Positions 1 to 8,330 of a stretch of 64,000 nucleotides of DNA are shown one piece after another (within the stretch, counting starts at the first letter, position 1; each line of letters opens with the position of its first letter). The position numbers and the translations under genes were made by a program. The stretch lies in assembly GCA_964552945.1 (NCBI GenBank), contig CAZKIP010000002.1, forward strand, positions 149,149 to 213,148, read 5' to 3'. The DNA is from CAZEAB01 sp964552945 (lineage in GTDB: Archaea > Nanobdellota > Nanobdellia > Woesearchaeales > GW2011-AR9). The notes under the pieces were generated by a model that was given only the letters and a program-made list of their open reading frames with translations, did no database searches and had not been told where the DNA came from.

Positions 1-214
1 GGACTTCACAGCCAATTTGTTGCAATTCAGCATACTTATCGGCTAAATCACCCAATTCAGTTGGACAAATGAAAGTAAAGTCAGCTGGGTAAAAAAATAA
101 GACCACCCATTTTCCTTTGTAATCATCTAGTTTTACTGTTTTTATTTGCTCTTCATGAAAAGCCTGTGCCTCAAACTTAGGAGCTTGAGCATTAATTTCT
201 AATTTATTTTCCAT
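1..214 (-). CDS. Peroxiredoxin (AhpC/TSA family), N-terminal part
   Basis: Read on the minus strand from the ATG at 214; 71 codons lie in the window and the gene runs off the left edge. Peroxiredoxins reduce hydrogen peroxide and alkyl hydroperoxides with a peroxidatic cysteine. The thioredoxin-fold start is clear (DYKGKWVVLFFYPADF), followed by FTFICPTEL, which carries the peroxidatic Cys of the typical 2-Cys AhpC group. The resolving Cys would lie beyond the edge. It is the third gene of a run with a Fur-family regulator and a ferredoxin, which fits peroxide-inducible control. Family call is firm; 1-Cys versus 2-Cys subtype cannot be settled here. Confidence 0.93.
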   Translation of the reverse strand, partial: MENKLEINAQAPKFEAQAFHEEQIKTVKLDDYKGKWVVLFFYPADFTFICPTELGDLADKYAELQQIGCEV

Positions 215-268
215 TTTGTATATATTCCTCCATTCAATATAGTTTTTATTTGTAAAATGTTTTAAAAA

Positions 269-532
269 CTACTTGTTAACAATTTCAAATTTAACCTCTC
301 CTGATTTAATTGAGCATTGACAAGCCAACCTTATATCCTTATCGAGAGTCATTTCTTTTTCATTATTACTTAAGTCAGAAAGATTTTCGATGCCTTCAAT
401 AATCTTTATTTTACATGTACCACATATTCCCTGTGTGCATCCAAAAGGAACATTTAATTTTTGACATGGAGACATGATTTTTTCTCCATCATTAACTTCA
501 AGTTCTTTTTCATCTGTTTTTAATATTGCCAT
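269..532 (-). CDS. Plant-type [2Fe-2S] ferredoxin
   Basis: 87-residue electron carrier. Four cluster ligands are visible: Cys32, Cys37 and Cys40 in FGCTQGICGTC and Cys71 in LACQC, the spacing of plant/bacterial 2Fe-2S ferredoxins. The reading frame is open further upstream, but the ATG at 532 is preceded by GGTGAT at a normal ribosome-binding distance and gives the standard family N-terminus, so I start there. It sits between the Fur-like regulator and peroxiredoxin on the same strand, about 50 bases from each, so it probably belongs to the same oxidative-stress operon, perhaps supplying electrons for peroxide reduction (inference). Confidence 0.9.
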   Translation of the reverse strand: MAILKTDEKELEVNDGEKIMSPCQKLNVPFGCTQGICGTCKIKIIEGIENLSDLSNNEKEMTLDKDIRLACQCSIKSGEVKFEIVNK

Positions 533-582
533 TATATCACCTTTATATTTGAAATTGAATAAATATACTGAATTGATCACAT

Positions 583-966
583 CTATGTTTCTAAACAACT
601 TACACATTCACCCTTCCCTTGAATTAATAAATTGTTTATTTTAAATTTTGGATGGTTTATTTTTTTTAACACACTTTTAAATATTTTATCATTCCCAACA
701 TCATAAATTCGTTCGCATTTAATACAAACAAGGTGTTGATGAGCCTCTACAAACCCATCAAAATGATATTCATGATTAACATCTAATCTTAACAATTTTC
801 CTTCCTCAACTAAAATATGGAGGTTTCTATAGACTGTTGCAAGAGTTATATCAGGGATCTCTTTTTTTATTTCATTGTATACTTGTTCTGCCGTAGGATG
901 AATTCTATTTTCAACAACAAATTCAAGAATTTTTTTCCTTTGTTTAGTTAGTCTGCGGTCAACCAT
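583..966 (-). CDS. Fur/PerR-family metalloregulator
   Basis: 127-residue Fur-family repressor. N-terminal winged helix (residues about 5-70, with TLATVYRNLHIL as recognition helix) and C-terminal metal-binding/dimerisation domain. Two CxxC pairs (Cys81/84 and Cys121/124) form the structural zinc site; HEYHFD (65-70) and HQH (76-78) supply regulatory-metal ligands. First gene of an operon with ferredoxin and peroxiredoxin, which favours a PerR-like peroxide role over iron uptake. Its own promoter carries a perfect AT-rich palindrome of Fur-box type, so autoregulation is likely. Fur versus PerR versus Zur specificity is inferred from neighbours only. Confidence 0.9.
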   Translation of the reverse strand: MVDRRLTKQRKKILEFVVENRIHPTAEQVYNEIKKEIPDITLATVYRNLHILVEEGKLLRLDVNHEYHFDGFVEAHQHLVCIKCERIYDVGNDKIFKSVLKKINHPKFKINNLLIQGKGECVSCLET

Positions 967-985
967 TTTAATAATCTACACTTCC

Positions 986-1019
986 TTAATAATAATCATT
1001 ATTATTAATAATATATAAA
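986..1019 (-). promoter_or_regulatory. Fur/PerR-box palindrome overlapping the promoter of the peroxide operon
   Basis: Bases 986-1008 form a perfect 11-1-11 palindrome (TTAATAATAAT, C, ATTATTATTAA) centred on 997. On the minus strand a TATA-like CTTTATATATT lies at 1009-1019, which puts the expected transcription start (about 26 bases on) inside the palindrome. The shape matches Fur/PerR operators (AT-rich inverted repeat, 1-base centre). Position between TATA box and start codon suits a repressor. Confidence 0.75.
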
Positions 1020-1069
1020 GTTTGTGCAACAATTAGGATTTATCTAGAGAATAACAACAAATTTTGAAA

Positions 1070-1420
1070 TCAAATTAATCTTTTCAGCCTTTTAAGAACT
1101 GCTAATATTCTAGTAATAACCTTCTCAACTTCTTCAATATAAACTTGTCTCGATGGAGGATCCATTCTGATTCGCTTTCCATTATCGTGATAAAATTCTT
1201 GTAATGTTCTAATTTCAGTGTTAACAACTCTGGTTGCTGATTTAATATACTTAGAAGATTCCAATTTGTTTAACCAATCAATTATTTTTCTTACATCATC
1301 TGCAAGATCACTATTGTATAATTTAATATCATAAGAAGAGCCCAAAATCTGATTTCTTTCATCCCAATCTTCACTTAACAGAGCTTGAAATTCACGAATT
1401 TCATCAATTGATGGTTTCAT
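1070..1420 (-). CDS. Hypothetical protein, 116 aa, helical
   Basis: Not recognised. Sequence is charged and mainly helical; the C-terminal 40 residues (EEVEKVITRILAVLKRLKRLI) look like an amphipathic basic helix. No cysteines, no signal peptide and no membrane segment. ATG at 1420 is preceded by an AT-rich GTTAAATAC about 25 bases upstream, consistent with a leaderless transcript. Stands alone between the Fur operon and another unknown gene. Confidence 0.6.
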   Translation of the reverse strand: MKPSIDEIREFQALLSEDWDERNQILGSSYDIKLYNSDLADDVRKIIDWLNKLESSKYIKSATRVVNTEIRTLQEFYHDNGKRIRMDPPSRQVYIEEVEKVITRILAVLKRLKRLI

Positions 1421-1483
1421 AATAATAATAACAATGTAATCTAGTATTTAACTTTTTCTAGAACAGATTATCTTAACAATTAT

Positions 1484-1855
1484 TTAACTGTTACCGCTCA
1501 ATTCAACTTTTTCATTGCCAAAAGATAGATTACCTTCCTGAACATAATTTTTTCCATATTTTAAACATAACTCAGCCTTATAGAGTTCTTTTCCAAGGTA
1601 AGCAGCATGTTCAAATCTGGTAATAAGTTTATTTTTTGAAATAGTATGGTAAATATCTATAGCATTATCTCCATATATTACTTTTTTGATTTGATGCTCA
1701 TTAGTTACAAAAGCTACCTCTATCCTTTTTCTGTCATTATTTACTCTAATTAGAAAATACCCGCTCGGGTCTGGTGTCCAAGATACATCTGCTCCAGATT
1801 CTAAAATCTCTTCAATTTCGTCAGATTGTTTCTTCCATTCATACTTTTTTGTCAT
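1484..1855 (-). CDS. Hypothetical protein, 123 aa
   Basis: Not recognised. The frame is open to a TTG at 1897, but a TATA-like ATTATAAAA lies inside that extension about 25 bases before the ATG at 1855, so the ATG (MTKKYEWK) is the better start. Central part is beta-rich (YFLIRVNNDRKRIEVAFV), suggesting a small mixed alpha/beta domain. No membrane segment. Confidence 0.55.
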   Translation of the reverse strand: MTKKYEWKKQSDEIEEILESGADVSWTPDPSGYFLIRVNNDRKRIEVAFVTNEHQIKKVIYGDNAIDIYHTISKNKLITRFEHAAYLGKELYKAELCLKYGKNYVQEGNLSFGNEKVELSGNS

Positions 1856-1962
1856 ATTAAGGATATTTAAGTTACTTTTTATAATCCTTTCTACCAATAA
1901 TTAAATGAATACTTTTATTTTTCACGGATTAAATTTATAAACAAATTATCTATTATAACAAT

Positions 1963-3111
1963 ATGAAGAAAGAAGTTATAGTCATGGGAGATATTGAAAT
2001 GGGTGCAGGAACTCCTACCGATGACTTCATTAGTGACAAAGCACTTTCTAAACTCATCAGAAATCTTGCAAAAAGAAAGCACCCCATTGACTTAGTTCTT
2101 AATGGAGACACTTTTGATTTCTTAAAATGCCCCCATATCGTAGATGGCAAATATTTGTATCCAAGGCATATCACAGCTGATATATCCATGGAAAAGATAA
2201 TTGGCATTCAAAAAGCTCACCCTACTGTCTTTTCGGCACTGGGCAAATTCGCTCAATCAAAAAAAAACAGAATTTATTTTATTATAGGTAATCATGACCA
2301 TGATTTATTTCACAAAGAAGTACAACAAAAGATTGAAGAATATTTAGATGCTAATGATAATATCTTTTTCACAATGTATTACAATAGCAATAAAGTTTAT
2401 GCTGAGCATGGGCAACAATATGATTTTCTGAATAAATTTAACGTAAGCCAGATGTATTTAACTTATAAAAATAAGCCAATTTTAAACTTTCCTTGGATAT
2501 CGTTTGGATTAATGGGTAACCTTATGTTTATCAAAGAAAAACACCCTTTCATGGAAAGAATTACTCCCTATCCATTGCTATTAAATCACCACAAAATTAT
2601 TCTTCATAGATTGCTATGGAATGGCTTACAATATCTTTTTTTAAGTGTTTTTTACTACCCTTTTAGATACTTATTAGATCCAACATATTCTTTTCCTAAA
2701 GGATTATTGGGAGAGTTTTATACAAGAATTAAAAATGTTCATTGGGATGTTGATAATGTTGTTGATGTTTTTAAAAGGAGAAGTAGAAAGATTCTGAGAA
2801 AAAACAAAATACACGTTCTAGGTCACGTACATCAAAAATATGTTGAAGAAAAGAAAGGTTATGTAATTATTCATCCCGATACATGGAGAGACGAATATAC
2901 CCTAGATTCTAAGACGAGGAAAGTATACCCAAAAACCAAAATGTATGTTCAAGTTTTGATTGATGAAGAAGATAACATCACTTGGAATTTGCTTGAATGT
3001 CCAATAAAGAGAACGATTCTTGATTTTGAGCAGATTATTAAAGATGAGAAAAAACACCTCTATGTAGCTGCTGTTGAAGAAGAATATGATCTCAAAAAAA
3101 TAAATTCATAG
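1963..3111 (+). CDS. Calcineurin-like metallophosphatase (LpxH-type fold)
   Basis: 382 residues. Metallophosphoesterase motifs occur in order: GDIEMGAG (residue 9 onward), NGDTFDF, GNHDHDLF, EHGQQYD and a C-terminal GHVHQKY. These are the metal ligands of calcineurin-like phosphatases of the UDP-2,3-diacylglucosamine-hydrolase/uncharacterised archaeal type. Odd point: the first motif is normally D-x-H; here it reads D-I-E, so one metal ligand may be changed. Central hydrophobic stretch (LLWNGLQYLFLSVFYYPF) could associate with membrane. A TATA box (TTTATAAAC) lies about 26 bases before the ATG. Substrate unknown. Confidence 0.75.
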   Translation: MKKEVIVMGDIEMGAGTPTDDFISDKALSKLIRNLAKRKHPIDLVLNGDTFDFLKCPHIVDGKYLYPRHITADISMEKIIGIQKAHPTVFSALGKFAQSKKNRIYFIIGNHDHDLFHKEVQQKIEEYLDANDNIFFTMYYNSNKVYAEHGQQYDFLNKFNVSQMYLTYKNKPILNFPWISFGLMGNLMFIKEKHPFMERITPYPLLLNHHKIILHRLLWNGLQYLFLSVFYYPFRYLLDPTYSFPKGLLGEFYTRIKNVHWDVDNVVDVFKRRSRKILRKNKIHVLGHVHQKYVEEKKGYVIIHPDTWRDEYTLDSKTRKVYPKTKMYVQVLIDEEDNITWNLLECPIKRTILDFEQIIKDEKKHLYVAAVEEEYDLKKINS

Positions 3112-3187
3112 TTACTACATCTATTTGCAACTTTTTTTAGTTCACTACTAATCCGCGATTAGCAACTTTTATATAGTTTCTTAATGG

Positions 3188-3892
3188 ATGATAAAATGGT
3201 GTTTTTATTTGGGTGGAAATAATTTTGGTTTGCTAGAAGAGAATTTTTCAAAAACATTGAATGAGCTAATTTTAAATGTTTTATTAGCTAAATCACCCCA
3301 TCTAATTGATGAAGTTATGCCTCAAAAATCTTCTCTTTCAGTTTCTAAAACAAAGGAAAATAAAGGAAAGAAGAATAAATTTGAGAATAATAAACCAAAT
3401 AAATCTAAAAAAACACTCCTTTCATTGGAAGATATAGCAAAAAACAAAAAACTTCTAAAAAAGGATGAATCTGTAGAAATATTAGAAGACGATCTTAGTG
3501 ATTTAGATGAAGATGATACTTCTGAAATTTCTTTTCAATATTCATTAGGCGAGGAAGAATTTTTAGCCAAACAATTCTATCAAACTGCTTCATTAGATTA
3601 CATGAAAATGTTTTATGGTGAAAGTAAAAGCATAAAATCATCTTATGAAAATGAGTATTTTTCTGACACAATTGCAATTTGTGATGTTGAGGCAGATCTT
3701 CTCTCAACTGTGGAGGCCGAATCTGCGTTTAAAGAGATTCAATATGCTGCAATTGTTGGAACTGGTTTTTCAGTCAATTCTGAGAAAAAAAGAAAATTTG
3801 ATATGTGGATTAAATTTAATCCAGCACTTTTTGGTTTATTTCATAGTTTATATGCAGTAACAGATGATGTTAATTATGCACCATTAACTTAA
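3188..3892 (+). CDS. Hypothetical protein with Lys-rich and acidic linker, 234 aa
   Basis: Not recognised. N-terminal about 45 residues, then a Lys/Asn-rich tract (about 50-80), an acidic segment (EDDLSDLDEDDTSE), then a folded-looking C-terminal half. The start is uncertain: TATA (TTTTATATAG, 3167-3176) predicts transcription near 3197, matching an ATG at 3196 in another frame (MVFLFGWK then stop). Dropping one T from the run that follows would merge that start with this frame, so a sequencing indel or frameshift near 3200 is possible. As written the ATG at 3188 is in frame. Confidence 0.5.
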   Translation: MIKWCFYLGGNNFGLLEENFSKTLNELILNVLLAKSPHLIDEVMPQKSSLSVSKTKENKGKKNKFENNKPNKSKKTLLSLEDIAKNKKLLKKDESVEILEDDLSDLDEDDTSEISFQYSLGEEEFLAKQFYQTASLDYMKMFYGESKSIKSSYENEYFSDTIAICDVEADLLSTVEAESAFKEIQYAAIVGTGFSVNSEKKRKFDMWIKFNPALFGLFHSLYAVTDDVNYAPLT

Positions 3893-3951
3893 TTTTTAAT
3901 TCTATTAGATATACTCCCTTCTATCACAAAGGTTAAAAACAAGGATATTAG

Positions 3952-4266
3952 ATGGCATTCATGACCAAACATAGAGTAAGTTCAAAAATAATCAATGGGT
4001 TCAATATTGTGTCTCCAAGAGAAGCAAAACTACATGATTTAGAAGATAAAGTTAAACTTTCTGGATTCGCAAAATCTGCTCAAGAAAAAGGCTTAATTGG
4101 TTGGGTATTTTCGCTTGGTGCAGGAATTTCTTTTAAAAATGCATTAGATAGAGCATATCATGATATTTATCAACAGGCTCGAGAAAGAAGTGCTACAGTA
4201 GCTGTTATAACAAGGCAAGCCGAAACAAAGATAAATTATTACTTAGAAGCAGAGTTATATCGTTAG
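3952..4266 (+). CDS. Hypothetical protein, 104 aa
   Basis: Not recognised. Small soluble alpha/beta protein with a Gly-rich segment (WVFSLGAGISFKNALD) and helical C-terminus. Follows the previous gene on the same strand by about 60 bases; its stop overlaps the stop of the convergent diphthine synthase gene by four bases. Confidence 0.55.
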   Translation: MAFMTKHRVSSKIINGFNIVSPREAKLHDLEDKVKLSGFAKSAQEKGLIGWVFSLGAGISFKNALDRAYHDIYQQARERSATVAVITRQAETKINYYLEAELYR

Positions 4267-5018
4267 TTCCAAAGATTCAACATTTCTTCTTCAGAAAAGT
4301 GAAGTTTACCAGGGATAATTAAACAATGAGGTGGTTTTCCAAAATCAAAGTTTTTTACATCAACTAATTTACCTGATTTAACAACGTTATCAGAACCCAA
4401 TCTGGCACATCCAACAACAATTAAATCGTCATTTATAACTTTCCCTTTTAATCTTTTTTCAATGTCTTCAAGGACTTCTATCCCTTGAGAAACGGACATA
4501 AATTTCTTTTGATCTTCTTTAATATCTAACAGACATAATGTGTGTAATCCTCTTTCTATGTTTCCTTTAACAACGTGGTATGGTGTTTCCAATTGAGGAA
4601 AATCATCCAAAAAGGGGACAGAAGTTGTATTCCCAAATTTGTATAATTGTAATCCAGTTATCCCAACCGCTGTGAGAACGGATGAATTGTGTATTACTTC
4701 AACTTGAACATTATTTTCTTTAGCTATCTTAAATAATTCAATATGGGTCGTAGCTGAGAAAGGGTCTCCAATAACTAAGAAAGCAACATCTTCATTTTTT
4801 GCCTGTTCAACAATTTTTTCCATTCCATTTTCAGCAGTTGTTCTATCGGCTAAAGTAATCTCCTTATCGTAGAATTTAGCTAAATCATGAAAACTACATT
4901 GTAATAATGAAGTGTATCTTTCTAGGTAAACTTCATCACAATTTTTTACAATTTCTAGGCCTTTAAGAGTAATGTCTCTTTCATCTCCTAAGCCTATACC
5001 GATTATGTATAATGTCAT
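4263..5018 (-). CDS. dphB: Diphthine synthase
   Basis: 251-residue SAM-dependent methyltransferase (tetrapyrrole-methylase fold) that methylates the modified histidine of translation factor EF-2 in diphthamide synthesis. Diagnostic pieces: MTLYIIGIGLGDERDITLKG at the N-terminus, VYLERYTS, GDPFSATTHIEL (SAM site) and the late VGCARLGS. Length is normal for archaeal DphB. It overlaps the stop of the upstream gene by ATGA, so the two are probably translationally coupled. EF-2 and other diphthamide genes are not in the window. Confidence 0.95.
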   Translation of the reverse strand: MTLYIIGIGLGDERDITLKGLEIVKNCDEVYLERYTSLLQCSFHDLAKFYDKEITLADRTTAENGMEKIVEQAKNEDVAFLVIGDPFSATTHIELFKIAKENNVQVEVIHNSSVLTAVGITGLQLYKFGNTTSVPFLDDFPQLETPYHVVKGNIERGLHTLCLLDIKEDQKKFMSVSQGIEVLEDIEKRLKGKVINDDLIVVGCARLGSDNVVKSGKLVDVKNFDFGKPPHCLIIPGKLHFSEEEMLNLWN

Positions 5019-5509
5019 TTCATTCCGTATACAACAATTGTTGCGCCTTGCATTTCATCCATTCCTAATGATACTGAGGGTTTCCATAAAAACATATCGC
5101 CTCTTTCTAACCTTTTTGGAACAATTAAACCGGATTTAGAATATTCAACAATCCCATCTCCTTCAAGAACCAAGCAACCATTTATTCTAGTATCATTTGC
5201 TCCAATTCTTCTTAAAAAGCCATTATCATTAAATTTAATTACTCTGGCACTTGTCATAGCTGAAACAGAATGATATAAATCATTGTAAATCTTTTTAACA
5301 GCGCTATTCATAACGACATCATTTACATTACATCTTTGATCAAGTAATTCATATCTAGCGCTTAAATTTGAATGCATTACTCCATCTCTTTCTTCAAAAG
5401 GAAGTTTACTAACCGTATGTGTGACTAATCTACGAAGATCATTGTCTGTAATTATATCTTTAAGCTTCTCGAAAGGTACATATTTAACACTTGGACGATT
5501 TGGGGCCAT
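5015..5509 (-). CDS. Conserved hypothetical, possible cupin-like C-terminal half
   Basis: 164 residues from the ATG at 5509; a GTG three codons earlier is also in frame, but a TTTATAAAA box about 26 bases before 5509 supports the ATG. N-terminal helices, then a beta-rich C-terminal half (CLVLEGDGIVEYSKSG, LERGDMFLWKP, GATIVVYGMK) that resembles a small double-stranded beta-helix; the cupin idea is a guess from strand pattern and no metal-binding His set is visible. Stop overlaps the dphB start by four bases. Confidence 0.5.
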   Translation of the reverse strand: MAPNRPSVKYVPFEKLKDIITDNDLRRLVTHTVSKLPFEERDGVMHSNLSARYELLDQRCNVNDVVMNSAVKKIYNDLYHSVSAMTSARVIKFNDNGFLRRIGANDTRINGCLVLEGDGIVEYSKSGLIVPKRLERGDMFLWKPSVSLGMDEMQGATIVVYGMK

Positions 5510-5601
5510 TTTTGTCACAAAAGGGTAGTTATTTTATAAAGATTAGCTTTAAAATTGAGAAATAGAACTTTTAAGAATTAGAAAAAAAATAAATAAAAAA
5601 T

Positions 5602-6597
5602 TTATTCCAAACTATATGCAATAGGTTGCTCTTTAAGAACTGTTTTATAATCTGAAGGTATTTCATCACTGAAATTTAGTTTTTGCATCAATCCAGATAC
5701 CCTTTTACCAACAATGTTAGGTAATGCTTTAGCAGGAATATGTCCAGCATCTACTTTTGGTTGCATTTGTTTAGTATAGATAGCAGTTAATCCTTCTTTT
5801 ACATCACCTTTAGATTCAGATGACAAATAAACTTTACCTTGCTGAGAAGCCTTTTCTAGACCTTGTACTTTCCCAGACATCTCTTTTACTACCATACTAT
5901 CAGCTATTAATCCAGTAACAAATTCAACATCACTGCCGTATTCTTGACCCCTAAATTGTAAAGGTTTTGCTTCATAATCTCCCCTTCTTTGGCTTGATTG
6001 AAGATCTGCTCTAGTGTGTATTAAAACATCAATATATGAATCGCCTAACTTACCTACAACTTTACCAAAAATTTTATCCTTCTTTTTTGTCTGAGCTAAT
6101 GCATCGTGTAAGCTAAAAACTTTCATGTGGTTACCAACAACATTTACTACATAAGAAACATCTGCCTCAGTCATACCTGACATCGTAGATAAAACATTAT
6201 TAGCTGCTTCTGCTCCTACTTCGGCATGTTTTGGAGAAGTGTTATCTCCATTATCTTTAATCATCATAACAGGAGTTGTAGTACCATCTTCAGTAACATA
6301 AGTCATTGCTTTCCCAACATCATGTAATACTCCAGAAACTCTAAGAAGCTCTGCTCTTGTAAAATTACCAACTCTCTCAGAAACATAATCATTAAGTCTT
6401 GATCTAGCTGCATCATCACGAACAAAATCAAAAGTTAAAGCTTTTTGAATATTCGCTTCTACTGATCTTGTATGCTCTAAAACATTATCTTCAGTATGAA
6501 ATTTATTTCTATCTTGTATTGATGCTAAAGCCACAACTTCTTCAGTTTGATAAAGTCTTTCAATTAATCCATCTACACTTGTTTCATTTGTTGCCAT
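5602..6597 (-). CDS. HD-domain phosphohydrolase
   Basis: HD-superfamily metal-dependent hydrolase of about 331 residues. Motifs: EHTRSVE, then VLHDVGKAMTYV (HD pair), PKHAEVGAEAA, VGNHMKVF and HTRADLQSS. Their order, especially the late RAD motif, recalls the HD domain of bacterial CCA-adding enzymes and related phosphohydrolases, but no nucleotidyltransferase domain is present. The frame is open to a TTG at 6636; a TTTATAAA box at 6620-6627 lies inside that extension and places a leaderless start at the ATG at 6597 (6603 is an alternative). Substrate unknown. Confidence 0.75.
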   Translation of the reverse strand: MATNETSVDGLIERLYQTEEVVALASIQDRNKFHTEDNVLEHTRSVEANIQKALTFDFVRDDAARSRLNDYVSERVGNFTRAELLRVSGVLHDVGKAMTYVTEDGTTTPVMMIKDNGDNTSPKHAEVGAEAANNVLSTMSGMTEADVSYVVNVVGNHMKVFSLHDALAQTKKKDKIFGKVVGKLGDSYIDVLIHTRADLQSSQRRGDYEAKPLQFRGQEYGSDVEFVTGLIADSMVVKEMSGKVQGLEKASQQGKVYLSSESKGDVKEGLTAIYTKQMQPKVDAGHIPAKALPNIVGKRVSGLMQKLNFSDEIPSDYKTVLKEQPIAYSLE

Positions 6598-6791
6598 TCC
6601 CATGAAATAACCAAATGCGTTTATAAATCTTTCCAATATTACTACTCAATTGTAACAGCAATTTTTATTTAGACAATTTCCTTAATAAATTTTTAATGTT
6701 TCATTCAGAAAACAATCTGATGAATACTAAATATAAGTTCAAATAATATGTTTAAAGAAAGTTTTTTATAACTCAAATAATTATTAATTCT

Positions 6792-7166
6792 ATGCAAAAC
6801 AAATTAGTTCCAATTTATAATAAGTTAAAAAAGCTATTAAAAGAGTATGAACTACCTTTTAAACCTAAATTTGATTTAGATAGCAAATATGACCTTTGGT
6901 CATTTAAGGATTTAGAAATAGCAGGTAGAAAAAGAAAAGAAGTTTATTTTGCTGGACTAATAATTCAAAGTAATTATGTTGGATTTTATTTTATGCCAAT
7001 ATATACCGACACAAAACTCAAAGATGTATTTAAACCAGAATTACTAAATTTACTCAAAGGAAAATCTTGTTTTCATATTAAATCATTAGATGAGGAATTG
7101 GAAAAACAAATTTCTCAAGCACTAAAAATTGGATTTAAATTATATAAAAAAAGAGAATGGGTATAA
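6792..7166 (+). CDS. DUF1801-like protein
   Basis: 124 residues. The arrangement YDLWSFKDL, VYFAGLIIQSNYVGFYFMPIY, LLKGKSCFHIKSLDEE and a final helix matches the DUF1801/YdhG-type small alpha-beta fold (CyaY-like), in which the middle strand and the GKSC/GKGC loop are typical. Function of the family is unknown. TATA box TTTTATAAC lies about 26 bases before the ATG. Its stop touches that of the convergent thioredoxin-like gene. Confidence 0.55.
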   Translation: MQNKLVPIYNKLKKLLKEYELPFKPKFDLDSKYDLWSFKDLEIAGRKRKEVYFAGLIIQSNYVGFYFMPIYTDTKLKDVFKPELLNLLKGKSCFHIKSLDEELEKQISQALKIGFKLYKKREWV

Positions 7167-8330
7167 TTAACCAAAAGTAAAAGTATAAACCATCACACCC
7201 TCTGGAACCAATAATTCTAATGTGTGAGGAGCATAGTCATCTCCCTGAATAATTTCATAAAGATCAAAATCAGAAATTGTCTGTCTACCAACTTCCTTAC
7301 CATCAATTTTGACAATTATTTCTTTCTCTGTAGAAGAGCCAGCCACTAAATTGACATCTTTTGCACCATATTTCAAAAAAATCTTTCCGGTCTTACTTTT
7401 TAATTCCATACCATCTTTATTATTTTTCCAACTCCCTTCAAGATAGAATTTATCATCTAACAGCTCAGAAGGTAATTCATAACTAACCATAATTTCAGGT
7501 TTCCATCCTTCCGTGTTCCCCATTTGCCCTCTCTCAAAACCATAACCAAAATATATCTCAGGTGTTCTTGTAGCTAAGACAAAGTTATCCAAAAATGGTT
7601 CTGATATATTTTCAGAAATTGATCTCTTCAATCCAAGAACATCATTTTTTTCTTCTAACAACTCAATGATTCTTCGTTCAGTTTCTACGTAACCACCTTC
7701 TCCAATGTGATCATAAACAATGAAACCATCAATATCAATTAAATATTTCCGTGGCCAATATCTGTTTTTATATGCACTCCAAGTTTGATAATCGTTGTCC
7801 TGGACAACTGGATACTTTATACCCCATTTTTCAGTGGCTTTAACAACATTATCATATTTTTCTTCAAAACCAAATTCAGGTGTATGAACACCAATTATAA
7901 CAAAACCATCATCTTTATATTTATCATACCAGCTTATGAGGTGGGGAAAGGTTCTTTGACAATTTATACAACTATATGTCCAGAAATCTACAAGAATTAT
8001 TTTTTTTCCAATATTATCAGTGAGAGTTATATTATTAACATTAATATATCCTTCAGGAGAGACCAATTCCTTGGCTCTGAGATAATTTCTTGCCTTGGAT
8101 TTGATTCTTTTGAGGTCATTCTCAGTTAATTCATTTAGTTTAGTAGATTCAGATAATGTCTTAATCTGTTCAGCAGTTTTAACATCATGTTTTTCCAAAG
8201 GTAATGATTCCTTAACGATGTCCACATTATCACTAACATCAGAGATGTCTGGTTTTTGTTGTTCAAAATAGAAAATTGTTCCCGCAATAACGACCAAAGC
8301 AATTATTAAAATTATATATCTATTTTCCAT
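7167..8330 (-). CDS. Membrane-anchored DipZ-type thioredoxin with C-terminal extra domain
   Basis: 387 residues. N-terminal membrane anchor (YIILIIALVVIAGTIFYF, residues 5-22), about 80-residue linker, TlpA/thioredoxin domain with active site Cys121-Ile-Asn-Cys124 (DFWTYSCINCQRTFPH), the family signature GVHTPEF, and a beta-rich C-terminal domain (about 245-387) typical of the DipZ family. Acts outside the membrane, passing electrons from CcdA to extracytoplasmic disulfides. Start overlaps the ccdA stop by 11 bases: a DipZ protein split into its CcdA and thioredoxin halves, made as a coupled pair. Confidence 0.88.
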   Translation of the reverse strand: MENRYIILIIALVVIAGTIFYFEQQKPDISDVSDNVDIVKESLPLEKHDVKTAEQIKTLSESTKLNELTENDLKRIKSKARNYLRAKELVSPEGYINVNNITLTDNIGKKIILVDFWTYSCINCQRTFPHLISWYDKYKDDGFVIIGVHTPEFGFEEKYDNVVKATEKWGIKYPVVQDNDYQTWSAYKNRYWPRKYLIDIDGFIVYDHIGEGGYVETERRIIELLEEKNDVLGLKRSISENISEPFLDNFVLATRTPEIYFGYGFERGQMGNTEGWKPEIMVSYELPSELLDDKFYLEGSWKNNKDGMELKSKTGKIFLKYGAKDVNLVAGSSTEKEIIVKIDGKEVGRQTISDFDLYEIIQGDDYAPHTLELLVPEGVMVYTFTFG

